Shown piece by piece: positions 17,323 to 27,121 of a stretch of DNA of 64,000 bases (position 1 is the stretch's first letter; the number at the start of each line of letters is the position of its first letter). The stretch comes from Nannocystis exedens (GTDB lineage: Bacteria > Myxococcota_A > Polyangia > Nannocystales > Nannocystaceae). The notes under the pieces were generated by a model. It was given only the letters and a program-made list of their open reading frames with translations, was not told the DNA's origin and ran no database searches. Made by a program: the position numbers and the translations under genes. The stretch lies in the NCBI RefSeq assembly GCF_002343915.1, contig NZ_NETK01000001.1, positions 6,214,001-6,278,000 on the forward strand, in the 5' to 3' direction.

Positions 17323-18090
17323 TCACGAGGCGGGGCGGCGGGACTTGCGGGCGACCAGCAGCTCGAGGCCGTCGAGGACGCGCTCGAGGCCGAAGGCGAA
17401 CGCGCCGGCGGGGTCGTGGGCGCCGTAGGCCTCGCCGGCGACCTGGCCGACGCGGGCGGCGATCGGGAACCGCTCGGCGTCGAAGACCTCGGCGAGGAAG
17501 GGGCCGACCTGGGCCCACCACTCGCGGTCGGTCATGCCGGTGCGCTCCTTGACGGTGCGCTCGCGGGCGGCGCCCCGCACGGCGCCGGCGACGTAGTCGA
17601 GGACGAGGGTGAGGGCGCGGTCCATCTCGAGGTCGTCGAGGCCGATGCCCTCGAGGGCGGACAGCTCGAGGTGGTACTTGGCGATCGAGTTGGGGCCGAG
17701 GACCGGGCGGTGGGTGACGACCTCGATCATCCACGGGTGCCGCAGCACGAGCGCCCAGTTCTGGCGCGCCACGTCGGCCACGCGCTCGCGCCAGGTCGCG
17801 CCCGAGGGGGCGCGGATCTCCCCCATCAGCGCGTCGAGCATCAGGTCGATCAGCTCGGGCTTGCCCGGCACGTAGGTGTAGAGCGACATCGGCGACACGC
17901 CGAGGTCCTCGGCCACCCGCCGGGTCGTCAGCGCCGCCAGACCCTCGGCGTCGACCAGCGCGATCGCGGCCTTGACCACGTCGGCCACGCTGAGCCGGGC
18001 CTTGGGCCCGCGCGAGGCCCGAGGCGCCCGGCCCCACAGCAGCTCGAGGGTCTTGCGCGGGTCGCCGCGGCCGGAGATGTCGTCGCTCAT
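17323..18090 (-). CDS. TetR-family transcriptional regulator
   Basis: 255 aa from ATG 18088-18090. An N-terminal helix-turn-helix is present at about 30-80 (VVKAAIALVDAEGLAALTTR, then VAEDLGVSPMSLYTYVPGKP), and the C-terminal half has the TetR_C layout with ALTLVLDYVAGAVRG. It is divergent from the NmrA-like gene at 18233. Between them lies a 26-bp inverted repeat (18123-18148) that is the likely operator for both promoters. By family behaviour it represses the divergent gene and itself until a small ligand binds; the ligand is unknown. Confidence 0.92.
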   Translation of the reverse strand: MSDDISGRGDPRKTLELLWGRAPRASRGPKARLSVADVVKAAIALVDAEGLAALTTRRVAEDLGVSPMSLYTYVPGKPELIDLMLDALMGEIRAPSGATWRERVADVARQNWALVLRHPWMIEVVTHRPVLGPNSIAKYHLELSALEGIGLDDLEMDRALTLVLDYVAGAVRGAARERTVKERTGMTDREWWAQVGPFLAEVFDAERFPIAARVGQVAGEAYGAHDPAGAFAFGLERVLDGLELLVARKSRRPAS

Positions 18091-18122
18091 ACGGGTGGTG
18101 AAAAAAAAACTGTTTGCGGTGG

Positions 18123-18148
18123 ACGGAGTTTAGCGATAAAAACTCCGT
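18123..18148. promoter_or_regulatory. probable TetR operator (9-8-9 perfect inverted repeat)
   Basis: The arms ACGGAGTTT (18123-18131) and AAACTCCGT (18140-18148) are exact reverse complements around an 8-bp AT-containing spacer. This is an AT-rich island in a very GC-rich background, midway between the divergent TetR and NmrA-like genes. A possible plus-strand promoter overlaps it (TTTGCG near 18113 and GATAAA near 18135, 16-bp spacing), so binding would block it. The size and symmetry are typical of TetR-family operators. Confidence 0.7.
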
Positions 18149-18232
18149 ACGTCGAACGACGAGGAGCCTCGCGGCCGTCATCGTACCCGATGCGGCCGTG
18201 CGCGGGCCCGGCGTTCACGCTCGGAGGGATCC

Positions 18233-19054
18233 ATGCTCGTCGTCGTGACCGGCGCGACCGGGAAGGTCGGCCGTCCTCTGGTGGAGGCGCTGCTGGCGGC
18301 AGGCCACCGCGTCCGCGCGCTGACCCGCGACCCACGGCGGGCCCGGCTGCCGGCGGGGGTGGAGGTGGTCGGTGGGGACCTCGGCGCGAGCGAGAGCTTG
18401 CGTGAGGTGTTCGCCGGGGCGGAGGCGGTCCACCTGATCACGTTCCACGGCGACGACTTCGCGCCGCTGACGAACGGCGAGGAGATCGCCGCGCTCCTGC
18501 GGGAGGCCGGGGTGCGGCGGGTGACGGTGCTCAAGGGCGACGTGAGCCGCAGCCCGCTCGAGGAGGCGATCGTCGCCAGCGGGCTCGAGTGGACCCTCCT
18601 GGCGCCGGTCGAGTTCATGGCGAACACGCTCGAGTGGGCCGAGGCGATCAGGAAGGATGGAGTGGTCCGCGAAGGGTTCGCGGCGATGAAGAGCGCGCTC
18701 GTTCACGAGGCCGACATCGCGGCGGTGGCGGCGACGGCGTTGACGAGCGAGGGGCACGCGGGGCACGAGTATTTGATCACGGGGCCCGAGGCGCTCACGC
18801 CGGCCGAGCGGGTGCAGATCTTGGGAGAAGTGCTCGGCCGGCCGCTGGAGTTCGTCGAGCTGAGCGACGAAGAGGTGATCGCGGGCTGGCGCGCGGCCGG
18901 CTTCGGCGACGGCGACATCGCGTTCTTTTTCAAGATGCGCACGGCGCCGCCGGCGGCCGGGTACACGGCGCTGCCGACGGTCGAGCAGGTGACGGGGCGG
19001 CCGGCGCGGGCGTTCGCGCAGTGGGTGCGCGAGCACGCAGGGGCGTTCGCGTAG
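18233..19054 (+). CDS. NmrA-like NAD(P)-binding oxidoreductase
   Basis: 273 aa; ATG 18233 follows CGGAGGGATCC, a good ribosome-binding site. The N-terminal Rossmann motif is VVVTGATGKVGRP (GxxGxxG, residues 7-13), followed by RALTRDPRRA and VVGGDL. The active-site Tyr/Lys pair of classical short-chain dehydrogenases is not evident, which fits the NmrA/atypical SDR group (redox sensors or quinone reductases). EFMANTLEWAE matches the substrate-loop position of the family. It is controlled, by inference, by the divergent TetR protein through the operator at 18123-18148. A second NmrA-like gene, with a different regulator, is at 49335-50219. Confidence 0.88.
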   Translation: MLVVVTGATGKVGRPLVEALLAAGHRVRALTRDPRRARLPAGVEVVGGDLGASESLREVFAGAEAVHLITFHGDDFAPLTNGEEIAALLREAGVRRVTVLKGDVSRSPLEEAIVASGLEWTLLAPVEFMANTLEWAEAIRKDGVVREGFAAMKSALVHEADIAAVAATALTSEGHAGHEYLITGPEALTPAERVQILGEVLGRPLEFVELSDEEVIAGWRAAGFGDGDIAFFFKMRTAPPAAGYTALPTVEQVTGRPARAFAQWVREHAGAFA

Positions 19055-19060
19055 AGTTTT

Positions 19061-19090
19061 TGGACATGTCGTTTGGGGCATGTCCCGAAG
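19061..19090. repeat. paired dispersed palindromes between convergent genes
   Basis: GGACATGTC (19062-19070) followed by GGGGCATGTCCC around 19076-19086, between the stop of the NmrA-like gene and the stop of the lectin gene. It could serve as a bidirectional 3' hairpin. Confidence 0.55.
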
Positions 19091-19114
19091 GCGCGCGCAG
19101 GGCAGCGGGCGCCG

Positions 19115-19654
19115 CTACTCGGCGGCGAGGTCGTCGGGCCCGAGGTCCTCGGGGAGGGCGGGGGCGGACACGCCGTCGAGGTAGAAGCGCTGGTTGTCGC
19201 CGCCGTGGCAGCGGAACTGGTGTAGCCGGGCCCCGTTGTCGAGCCCCGCCCCGGCGATGTCGAGGCACTTGCCGCTGTGCCGGGCGATGATCAGGTAGCT
19301 GCCGTCGCTCAGCCGGGCGATCATGAACTGCTGATGCGCGCCGCCGTGGCAGGGATACTGGCCGACCTCGACGCTGTCCGCCATGCTGGCGCCGTCGACA
19401 TCGAGGCATTGGCCGCTGTGCCTGGCGACGATGGTGTAGACGCCGGCGCTGATTTGATGGAGAGCGAACAGCTGATTGGGACCATTGTGCCGGGTGTACT
19501 GACTCACCCGAGCGCCGGGGGCCGAGCTCGCGCCCTCGATGTCCAGGACCTTGCCGCTGTGTTTGGCCTGGATCGTCGTATCGGCGAGGGCGACGGCGGG
19601 GCCCAACGCCAACAGCGCGGCTGCCATGGACGCGAGCGTACTGGACCTGGGCAT
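19115..19654 (-). CDS. secreted ricin-type (beta-trefoil) lectin
   Basis: 179 aa; ATG 19652-19654 is preceded by GGAGGTCGGC. A signal peptide (MPRSSTLASMAAALLALGPAVALA) is followed by three repeats of about 45 residues. Each carries a G(K/Q)(V/C)LD(I/V) block and ends in a QxF/W-like motif (NQLF, HQQF, NQRF). That is the three-lobed beta-trefoil of ricin B-type carbohydrate-binding domains. There is no catalytic domain, so it is a stand-alone secreted lectin; the sugar target is unknown. It is convergent with the NmrA-like gene and follows the TPR gene on the same strand. Confidence 0.88.
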   Translation of the reverse strand: MPRSSTLASMAAALLALGPAVALADTTIQAKHSGKVLDIEGASSAPGARVSQYTRHNGPNQLFALHQISAGVYTIVARHSGQCLDVDGASMADSVEVGQYPCHGGAHQQFMIARLSDGSYLIIARHSGKCLDIAGAGLDNGARLHQFRCHGGDNQRFYLDGVSAPALPEDLGPDDLAAE

Positions 19655-19731
19655 GCCGACCTCCGCGCCGACTGTGGATCACGACATCGAGGCCGCAATG
19701 CGCATTGCGATCAATTCGAATGCTCCTCGCC

Positions 19732-22179
19732 TCACTCGCCGAGGTGGCGGCGGTGGAACTCGCGCATGCGCTGGCGGCCGGGCTCGCGGGTCTCGAGCTC
19801 GAGGGCGCGGGCGAGGGCCTCGCGGGCGGTCTTGCGGTCGCCGGCGCGGGCGGCCACGTGGGCGCGCAGCTCGAGGGCGCGGACGTTGTCGGGGTCGAGC
19901 TCGAGGGCCTTGTTGATCGCGCGGGTGGCGGCCTTGGGGCTGTCGCCGGCGTCGAACAGGGCGCGGGCGTGGAGGCGCCAGGCGTCGCCGTGGAACGGGA
20001 GGGCCTCGGTGAGGTCGCGGGTCATGCCGAGGGCGAGCTTGTGCTGCTCGGTGCGGAGAAAAATGTCGGTGGCGAACTCGACGGCGGCCAGCAGCTCGAC
20101 GGTGGGGCGCTGCTCGCCCAGCATGCGGTGGAAGCCGGCGCGGGTGTGCAGGGCGGCCTGCTTGCGCTTGCGCTGCTTCATCGCGATCTCGCCCCAGGCG
20201 ATGAACAGGCGGCCGGTGGCGACCTCCTGCCGGCCGGGCTCGGCGGCGTAGAAGCCCTGGCGGACCAGGGTCTCGGCCGCCTCGAGGTCGCGCTGGGCGA
20301 CCAGCACGCGGGCGGCGAGGATCCGCGCCTCGATGTCCCACGGGCGCTTGCGCAGCAGCTTGTCGAGCTCGTTGCCCGAGCGCGCGAGGCCTGTCCCTCG
20401 GGCCAGGGCCAGGCGGGCGCGGGCGCGGGTCATGGCGTCGGCGTCGGCCCCGAGGGTCGCGGCGGCGGCCAGCCAGTCGTCGGCCTCGGCCGGGACCGGG
20501 GCGCCCTGCTCGTCGGCCCGCGCCAGCGCGAGCTCGAGCAGGGCCAGCGGGGTGGTCGGGTCGATGCCTGGCTCTTTGGACAGCTCGCGCAGCATCGCCT
20601 CGGCGCGCGCGCCCTCGCCGAGGTCGGCGAGGTAGCGGGCCAGGGCCTCGCGGTAGCGCGGCAGGCGGAGCCCGGCGGCGGCCGCTTGCTCGTACCAGGC
20701 GAGGGCGTTGCGCTCGGCCTCGGGGACCTTGAGCCGGCGCCGCTGCCACACGTCGCCGAGCAGCAGCATGGCCTCGGCCGGGCGCGGCTCCTTCTCGACG
20801 GCCCGGGTCAGCGCGCGCTGGGCCTGGCGGAGGTCCTTCGAGTCTGCCCCGAGAGACAGGTAGGCCTCGCCGAGGCCGGTGTAGGCGCGCGGGGCGTAGT
20901 GCTCGGCGGCGGTGATGCCCTCGAGCTTGCGCACCGCGGTCGCGCCCTCGCCGGTGTGCACGGCCACGCGCGCGCGGGCGACCTCGATCTCCACGCGACC
21001 GGGGAGCAGCCGGTCGGCCCGCTCGAGCCACGGCTCGGCCTCGGCGAACCGCCGCTGCTCGACCAGCGCGAGGCCCTGCAGGTACGCGACCCGCGGGTGG
21101 TCCTGCGGACAGGCGGACAGCGCGGTGAGGCTGGCCATGACGTCGCCCTCGGCCAGCAGCGACCAGGCGCGCACGATCGAGGCCTCGGGCTCGGGCACGC
21201 CGAGCTGGGCCAGCAGCTCGCGCGCGCGCTCGGCGTCACCTGCCTCGAGGGACAGCTCGAGCGCGAGCCGGCGGGCGTGCGCGTCCCACGGGGCCAGCGC
21301 CGGCCAGGCCGCGGCGGCGCGCCCGAGGCCGGCCGCGGGCTCGCCGGCGTGGACGTGGACCAACGCCCGCGCGAGCGCGGCGTGGGCCAGGTCGCGCGGA
21401 CCGAGAGCCGCCGGGTCGAGCGCGAGCAGCTGGTCGGCGAGGTCGGCCACGCCGCTGAGCTCGCGCCGCAGCAGCGCGTGCAGCAGCGCCTCGTCGGCGG
21501 CCAGCCCGAGGTGGGCGAGGCCGGCCGTGCGCGCGCGGGCGAGGGTCTGCAGCGCGGCGCCGAAGTCACCTGTCTCGAAGTGCAGCCACACGAGCGCCCG
21601 CCGCGGGGCGATCGCCGCCGGCTGCGCGGCGAGGGTGGCCTCGATCTCGGCGATCGCGGCCGCGAGCTCGCCCCGGCCCGCGAGCGCCAGCGTGCCCTGC
21701 AGCCAGGCCCGGCCGGGGCGTGACAGCGAGGTGGTGGGCAGGGCGACGGCGGCCGCGGCGGCGTCGAGGTCGCCGTCGGCGAGGGCGAGCAGGCCCTCGG
21801 CGAGCGCCAGGTCGCTGCACTGCGGCCGCTCGGGCTCGGCGCGGGCGATCGCCGCGCGCGCGCCCTCGCGGTCGTCGTCGTACTCGGCGGCCGCCTGGGC
21901 CCGCACCAGCGCCTCGGCGGTGCGGCGACAGGGTGTCCGATCGGACATGTTCGCAAAACCATCCGCGGCGGCGTGCAAGTCGGTGAGGCCGCCGCGGGCG
22001 ATGAGGACCTGGGCGGCGTCGAGGCTGGCGGCCTGGCCGCGGTCGACGTACCAGCGCGCGCCGACGCCGAGCCCGATGGCGAACAGGATCACCAGCAGCC
22101 AGGGGATCCGCGGCGGCGGAGGCGGCGGCTGCTGCAACAATCGCGGGCGCGCTGGCGCGGGGAGGTCGCGCGGGTTCAC
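19732..22179 (-). CDS. membrane-anchored TPR-repeat protein
   Basis: 815 aa from ATG 22177-22179. A Pro-rich cytoplasmic N-terminus (QQPPPPPPR) is followed by one membrane helix (IPWLLVILFAIGLGVGARWY, about 25-44). The remainder is Ala/Leu-rich paired helices with repeated TPR features (for example ARALFDAGDSPKAATRAINK, ALELDPDNVRALELRAHVA). It probably scaffolds a protein complex on the periplasmic face; partners are unknown. An exact copy of the dispersed palindrome (21934-21947) lies inside the gene and is read as SDRT in ANMSDRTPCRR, a segment that interrupts the otherwise Ala-rich helix. Confidence 0.85.
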   Translation of the reverse strand: MNPRDLPAPARPRLLQQPPPPPPRIPWLLVILFAIGLGVGARWYVDRGQAASLDAAQVLIARGGLTDLHAAADGFANMSDRTPCRRTAEALVRAQAAAEYDDDREGARAAIARAEPERPQCSDLALAEGLLALADGDLDAAAAAVALPTTSLSRPGRAWLQGTLALAGRGELAAAIAEIEATLAAQPAAIAPRRALVWLHFETGDFGAALQTLARARTAGLAHLGLAADEALLHALLRRELSGVADLADQLLALDPAALGPRDLAHAALARALVHVHAGEPAAGLGRAAAAWPALAPWDAHARRLALELSLEAGDAERARELLAQLGVPEPEASIVRAWSLLAEGDVMASLTALSACPQDHPRVAYLQGLALVEQRRFAEAEPWLERADRLLPGRVEIEVARARVAVHTGEGATAVRKLEGITAAEHYAPRAYTGLGEAYLSLGADSKDLRQAQRALTRAVEKEPRPAEAMLLLGDVWQRRRLKVPEAERNALAWYEQAAAAGLRLPRYREALARYLADLGEGARAEAMLRELSKEPGIDPTTPLALLELALARADEQGAPVPAEADDWLAAAATLGADADAMTRARARLALARGTGLARSGNELDKLLRKRPWDIEARILAARVLVAQRDLEAAETLVRQGFYAAEPGRQEVATGRLFIAWGEIAMKQRKRKQAALHTRAGFHRMLGEQRPTVELLAAVEFATDIFLRTEQHKLALGMTRDLTEALPFHGDAWRLHARALFDAGDSPKAATRAINKALELDPDNVRALELRAHVAARAGDRKTAREALARALELETREPGRQRMREFHRRHLGE
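21934..21947. repeat. exact dispersed palindrome inside TPR gene
   Basis: TGTCC-GATC-GGACA, a full 14-bp palindrome including its centre. It is translated on the minus strand as part of ANMSDRTPC. It is one of three exact copies located within coding sequence. Confidence 0.8.
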
Positions 22180-22915
22180 GAGCGAGCGGGGTTTTAGCGC
22201 ACCCGCCGAGCGAGCGCGAGCGTCGCAGACGCGGAGCTCCTTGCGCTGGCATTTTCATCCGCGAAAGGTCGGCCGCGCAGCGACGATCGCGGGCGGGTCG
22301 TGCTCGCCGTGGTCGCGGCCGACGAGGTGGCCCCGATCGAGCTGGACGACCTCGACCGTGCGCCGCAGGGATCGCCGCCGCCATGGGTCGGTCACCGCGG
22401 AGCGGGCCAGAACGCGAAACACGTTCCGGCTCGCTCCCTCGCGGGGAATGGGACGATGACGGCCGCGTCAGCTCGCGCCCGCGGCGACGAAGCGATCGCC
22501 GTGCCCGGTGCGACCGGGCCCGCTGCCGGGGGCCAGGCAGGGCGCCGTCGGTGGCGGCGGGACGGCCGCCGTCGATGGGTTCACGGGGATGGCACGGTGC
22601 CTCTTCGGCGCGCCGGCCGACGTGCGCCGTCGACCGGGCGAGTGAGTCCTGGCGACAGCCGGGGCTGCTCCGTCGCATGAGCTTCGAGGCGCGAGCCGAA
22701 GTCGCGCGGTCTCCCGGGCGCGCCGGGTCGCGGTCCAAGGCGACCGTCATCGCGGTCGAGCTCGCGCATCGCCGGGCCCCGAGGCCGGCGATGCTGTCTT
22801 TTAAAAAGACATGACCTGAAGGACTCGTGGCCAGGGGACCCGGCCTGCGGGCCGACGAGCCCGCCGTGAACGCCTGGCACGTCCTGTCCCTCCGAACATG
22901 GCCCTCGAGACACGC
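22180..22915. other. 736-bp region without a supported gene
   Basis: Frames that remain open are Arg/Ala/Gly-rich with no ribosome-binding site or motif. The end nearest the otsAB stop carries palindromes: TGTCTTTT-A-AAAAGACA (22795-22811), then ATGACCTGAAGGACTCG and CCTGTCCCTCCGAACATGG up to about 22900. The promoter of the TPR gene should be at the other end; none was recognised. Confidence 0.5.
22795..22811. repeat. AT-rich 8-bp-stem hairpin downstream of otsAB
   Basis: TGTCTTTT-A-AAAAGACA, a perfect inverted repeat about 105 bp beyond the otsAB stop. The arms keep the TGTC/GACA core of the dispersed family, but the interior is A/T. Confidence 0.6.
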
Positions 22916-25075
22916 TCACAGCTGCTCGGCGAGCGCGCGCAGCAGGCCGCGGGCGCCGGCGACGTCGTGGACGCGGTAGCGCGCGGCGGTGGCGCCGGGG
23001 CCGACCTTGACGGTGAAGGCGCTCTCGGGGGCGGCGGTGAACATGTCCTCGTCGGTGCGGTCGTCGCCGACGACGATCACCAGGTCGTCGGGGCGGACCA
23101 CCTCGCGGGCGATGAGGCCCTTGTGGACGCCGCGCGGGCGGACCTCGACGACCTTGTCGCCGAGCAGGACCTCGAGCGGGGTGCCGACCAGCAGCTCGCG
23201 CAGGTGCAGCCGCAGCTCGCGGGCCTGGTGGGCGCCCTGCTCGCGCTCGGCCAGGCGGTAGTGCCAGGCCAGGCCCGCCGCCTTGAGCTCGACGTGGCTG
23301 CCGGGGGTGTTGGCGGACACGCGCTCGAGCGTCGCCAGCACCTTCTCGCGCAGGTCCTCCGGCACGGCGCCGCGGGCCCGCCACTCGCCGTCGACCCGCG
23401 AGTACATGCCGTGCTCGGCGTGCAGGTTGATGCGGAGGCCGCCGAGCCAGCGCTCGACGTCGGGGTACGGCCTGCCCGATAGGACATGCGCCGAGAGACA
23501 TGTCTTTGTGGACAGCTGTTCGAGCAGCCGCAGCAGCTCGCGGTCGGGGGCGGCGAGCTCGGGGCGGGGGGCGATCGGGACCAGGGTGCCGTCGTAGTCG
23601 AGCAGGAGGACGACGCGGCGGCCGGCCGTCGCGGCGGCGCGGGCGGCCTCGGCGACCGCCCCGGCGGCCAGCGGCGGCGCGGGTTCGACCGCGGCGCCGG
23701 TCTCGTCGTCGGCCAGCGCGGCCAGGAAGTCCTCGGCCCAGCGGTGGACGTCGAAGCGGAGCACGCGGGCGCGCAGGCCCGCCATGCGGGTGCGCCGCTC
23801 GCCCTCCGACATGTCGATCGCCTGCTCGATCGCCTGCGCCATGCCGTCGACGTCGAACGGGTTGACCTGCAGCGCCTCGGGCATCTCTTCGGCGGCCCCG
23901 GCGAACTCGCTGAGCACCAGCACGCCGTCGCCGTCGGTCCGCGAGGCGGCGAACTCCTTGGCGACCAGGTTCATGCCGTCGCGCGTGGGCGTGACGAGCA
24001 TGACGGAGGCGGCGCGGTAGAGCTCGATCAGCTGCTCCTGCGGGAAGCCGCGGTACATGTAGTGGATCGGCGCGTCGGTGAGGGTGGAGCAGCGGCCGTT
24101 GATCGCGCCGACCATCTCCTCGACGCGGCGGCGGTAGTCCTGGTAGGCGGTGACCTTCTCGCGCGAGGGCACGGCGATCTGCAGCATCCGCAGCTTGCCG
24201 CGCAGGTCGGGCCGGCGCTCCAGCACGCGCTCGACGGCCGACAGGCGGCGGCGGATGCCCTTGGTGTAGTCGAGGCGGTCGACCCCGAGCAGCAGGTGCT
24301 CGCCGGGCCGCGGGCGGAACACCTCGTCGCTCGGCGGGACCTTCGCGGTGAAGGTCTCGGTGTCGATGCCCATCGGGAAGGCGCGGAAGCGGACCTTGCG
24401 CCCGGCGACGCTGAGCTCGTCGACGATCGGCTCGTGCCCGAGCAGGCGCACCACCGCGGACGCGAAGTTGCGGGCGTACGACGGCGTGTGGAAGCCGATG
24501 AGGTCGGCGCCGAGCATGCCCTGAAGGACATCTTCTCGCCAGGGCAGCATGCGGAACACCTCGGAGGCGGGGAACGGGATGTGGAGGAAGAAGCCGATCC
24601 GCGCCCCGGGCAGCTGCTCGCGCAGCATGCCGGGCAGCAAGAGGAGCTGGTAGTCGTGCACCCAGATCGTGTCGCCGGGGCGGTACTGCGCGGCGACCGC
24701 GGCGGCGAACTTGGCGTTGACGCGGCGGTACATCTCCCAGCCGCCGCTGTGCACGGGGATCCGGTCGAGCAAGTAGTGGAAGACCGGCCACAGCACCCCG
24801 TTGGCGAACTCTTCGTAGTACTGGCGGAGCTCGTCGGCGGTCAGCTCGACCGGCAGCGTGCGCAGGGCCTCGAGCTCCTTCATCGCGCCTGCGCGAGCCG
24901 CGTCGTCGAGCTTCGACAGGTCGCCGGGCCAGCCGATCCACAGCCCTTGCGAGCGCTCGAAGGGTCCGCGTAGCCCCGTCGAAAGGCCGCCCATACTCGG
25001 GGTCACGATCGCCTCGCCCTGCGCGGCGCTCACGGTGACGGGCAAACGGTTGGAGACGACGAGCAGGCGTGACAT
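22916..25075 (-). CDS. otsAB: fused trehalose-6-phosphate synthase / phosphatase
   Basis: 719 aa from ATG 25073-25075 (MSRLLVVSNRLPVTV, the classic OtsA start). OtsA occupies about 1-460: GGLSTGL near residue 30, IWVHDYQLLLLP, FFLHIPFPASEVF, GVDRLDYTKGI with R267 and K272 contacting the donor phosphates, and TPTRDGMNLVAKEF. It joins glucose from UDP- or GDP-glucose to glucose-6-phosphate. OtsB follows (about 488-719), a HAD phosphatase with DYDGT (D493 nucleophile, D495) and GDDRTDED; it removes the phosphate to give trehalose. The tandem fusion matches eukaryote-like and some bacterial enzymes. It is divergent from glgE by 55 bp, so promoters overlap or share control. Between the two domains' first motifs (about 520-530) the segment STKTCLSAH is encoded by dispersed-palindrome sequence. 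Confidence 0.95.
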   Translation of the reverse strand: MSRLLVVSNRLPVTVSAAQGEAIVTPSMGGLSTGLRGPFERSQGLWIGWPGDLSKLDDAARAGAMKELEALRTLPVELTADELRQYYEEFANGVLWPVFHYLLDRIPVHSGGWEMYRRVNAKFAAAVAAQYRPGDTIWVHDYQLLLLPGMLREQLPGARIGFFLHIPFPASEVFRMLPWREDVLQGMLGADLIGFHTPSYARNFASAVVRLLGHEPIVDELSVAGRKVRFRAFPMGIDTETFTAKVPPSDEVFRPRPGEHLLLGVDRLDYTKGIRRRLSAVERVLERRPDLRGKLRMLQIAVPSREKVTAYQDYRRRVEEMVGAINGRCSTLTDAPIHYMYRGFPQEQLIELYRAASVMLVTPTRDGMNLVAKEFAASRTDGDGVLVLSEFAGAAEEMPEALQVNPFDVDGMAQAIEQAIDMSEGERRTRMAGLRARVLRFDVHRWAEDFLAALADDETGAAVEPAPPLAAGAVAEAARAAATAGRRVVLLLDYDGTLVPIAPRPELAAPDRELLRLLEQLSTKTCLSAHVLSGRPYPDVERWLGGLRINLHAEHGMYSRVDGEWRARGAVPEDLREKVLATLERVSANTPGSHVELKAAGLAWHYRLAEREQGAHQARELRLHLRELLVGTPLEVLLGDKVVEVRPRGVHKGLIAREVVRPDDLVIVVGDDRTDEDMFTAAPESAFTVKVGPGATAARYRVHDVAGARGLLRALAEQL
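23496..23505. repeat. 10-bp palindrome AGACATGTCT inside the otsB part
   Basis: Lies within a run of half-sites (CCTGCCC-GATA-GGACATG at about 23471-23488, then GAGACATGTCTTTGTGGACAG) that encodes the STKTCLSAHVLSGRP stretch of OtsAB. It is a variant of the dispersed element inside coding sequence. Confidence 0.55.
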
Positions 25076-25130
25076 GGTCCCGAGTTTGCGCTTACATCCC
25101 CGGCGGGCAACTCGCCTCCCGACCTCCGCC

Positions 25131-27121
25131 GTGCCACCGAACGTCGTCCGCTCCCCCTCCCGCACCCCTGAACGGATCATCATCGAGGCCGTGTCGCCGG
25201 CCCTCGACGACGGTCGCCACGCGGTCAAGCGCATCGTCGGCGAAGAGCTGGTGGTCGAGGCCGACATCTTCAAGGACGGCCACGACCGCCTCGCGGCGCA
25301 GGTGCGCTGGTGCGGCCCCGGAGGCGGGTGGCAGACCACGCCGCTGCGTTACGACTACGACAGCGACCGCTGGTTCGCCCGCATCCTGCTCGACCGCCCC
25401 GGCACCTGGGAGTTCACCGTCGAGGCGTGGACCGACCGCTTCACCACCTGGCGGGTCGAGCTCGAGAAGAAGTTCGCCGCGGGTCAGGCGATCCACTCCG
25501 AGCTGCTCGAAGGGGCAGCCATGGTGGATGCCGCCGCGCGCGCCGCTGTCGGCGACGACAGGAGCTTGCTCATGCGGCTCGCCGACGAATTGCGCGACCC
25601 GGACCGCGGACCGGCCGAGCGAGCGGTCACGGCGCAGAACGCGGAGCTGCGCGCGCTGATGGCGCTGCACCACGCGCCGGACGATCGCACCGAGTACCCG
25701 CGGGTGTTTCCGGTCCGGGTCGACCGCGTGCGCGCGCGCTTCGGCAGCTGGTACGAGTTCTTCCCCCGCTCGTGCGGCGAGCCCGGGGTCCACGGCCGCT
25801 TCGCCGACGCCGAGCGGGCGCTCTACCGCATCGCCGCGATGGGCTTCGACGTGGTCTACCTGCCGCCGATCCACCCGATCGGCCTGACCTCGCGCAAGGG
25901 CAAGAACAACAGCCTCACCGCGCAGCCGGGCGACGTCGGCAGCCCGTGGGCGATCGGCGGCGAGGCCGGGGGCCACACCGCGGTCGCGCCGGAGCTCGGC
26001 ACGCTGGCCGAGTGGGACCGCTTCGCCCGCACGGCCCGGAGCCTCGGCATCGAGATCGCCCTCGACTACGCGCTGCAGTGCTCGCCCGACCACCCGTGGC
26101 TGAAGGAGCACCCCGAGTGGTTCTTCATCCGGCCCGACGGCACCATCAAGTACGCCGAGAACCCGCCGAAGAAGTACCAGGACATCTACCCGCTCAACTT
26201 CTGGTGCGACGACCGCGAGGCGCTGTGGCAGGCGTGCAAGGACATCGTGCTGTTCTGGGTCGCGCACGGGGTGACGATCTTCCGCGTCGACAACCCGCAC
26301 ACCAAGGCGCTGGCGTTCTGGGAGTGGCTGATCGCCGAGGTCCAGCAGCAGCACCCCGACGTGCTGTTCCTGGCCGAGGCGTTCACCCGGCCCAAGCGCA
26401 TGCGCTGGCTGGCCAAGGCCGGCTTCACGCAGTCGTACACCTACTTCACCTGGCGGACGACGGCGGAGGAGCTCAAGGAGTACTTCACCGAGCTGACGCA
26501 GGGGCCGATGAAGGAGTACTACCGCGGCAACTTCTTCATCAACACGCCGGACATCCTGCCGGAGCACCTGCAGAAGGGCGGGCGCGCGGCGTTCCGGATC
26601 CGCCTGCTCCTGGCGGCCACGCTGGCGCCGACCTACGGCATCTACAGCGGCTACGAGCTCGGCGAGAACACGCCGCTGCGGGCCGGCTCGGAGGAGTACC
26701 TCGACTCCGAGAAGTACGAGCTGCGCCACCGCGACTACACGGTCAAGGACAGCCTGGCCGGCGAGATCACCCAGCTCAACCGTCTGCGGCGCGAGCACCC
26801 GGCCCTGCAGCGCTACGACAACCTGACGTTTTACCCGTGCGACAACCCGAACATCCTGTTCTACCTCAAGCGCGCGACCGGGCCAGTCGGTGACGTGCTG
26901 GTCGCCGTCAACTGCGACTGGTCGCAGGAGCAGGACGGGTGGGTCGAGGTGCCCCTCGCCGTGCTCGGGATCGGCGCCGACGAGCTCTACATGGTCGAGG
27001 ACCTGGTCACCGGCGCGCGGTACGAGTGGAGAGGCAGCCGGAACTACGTTCGGCTCGATCCTGCGGGTCAACCCGGGCACCTCTTCCGAGTGGTGCGCAA
27101 TTACATCGACGTCGAGGTCAC

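Noticed and set aside
22795..22811. Rho-independent terminator of otsAB
   Set aside because: The hairpin TGTCTTTT-A-AAAAGACA is perfect, but it is not followed by a T-run on the transcribed strand and lies about 105 bp beyond the stop. Kept only as a repeat of the dispersed family.
22300..22814. Overlapping plus-strand frames of 126-143 aa
   Set aside because: Arg/Gly/Ala-rich translations with no start signal; treated as noncoding.
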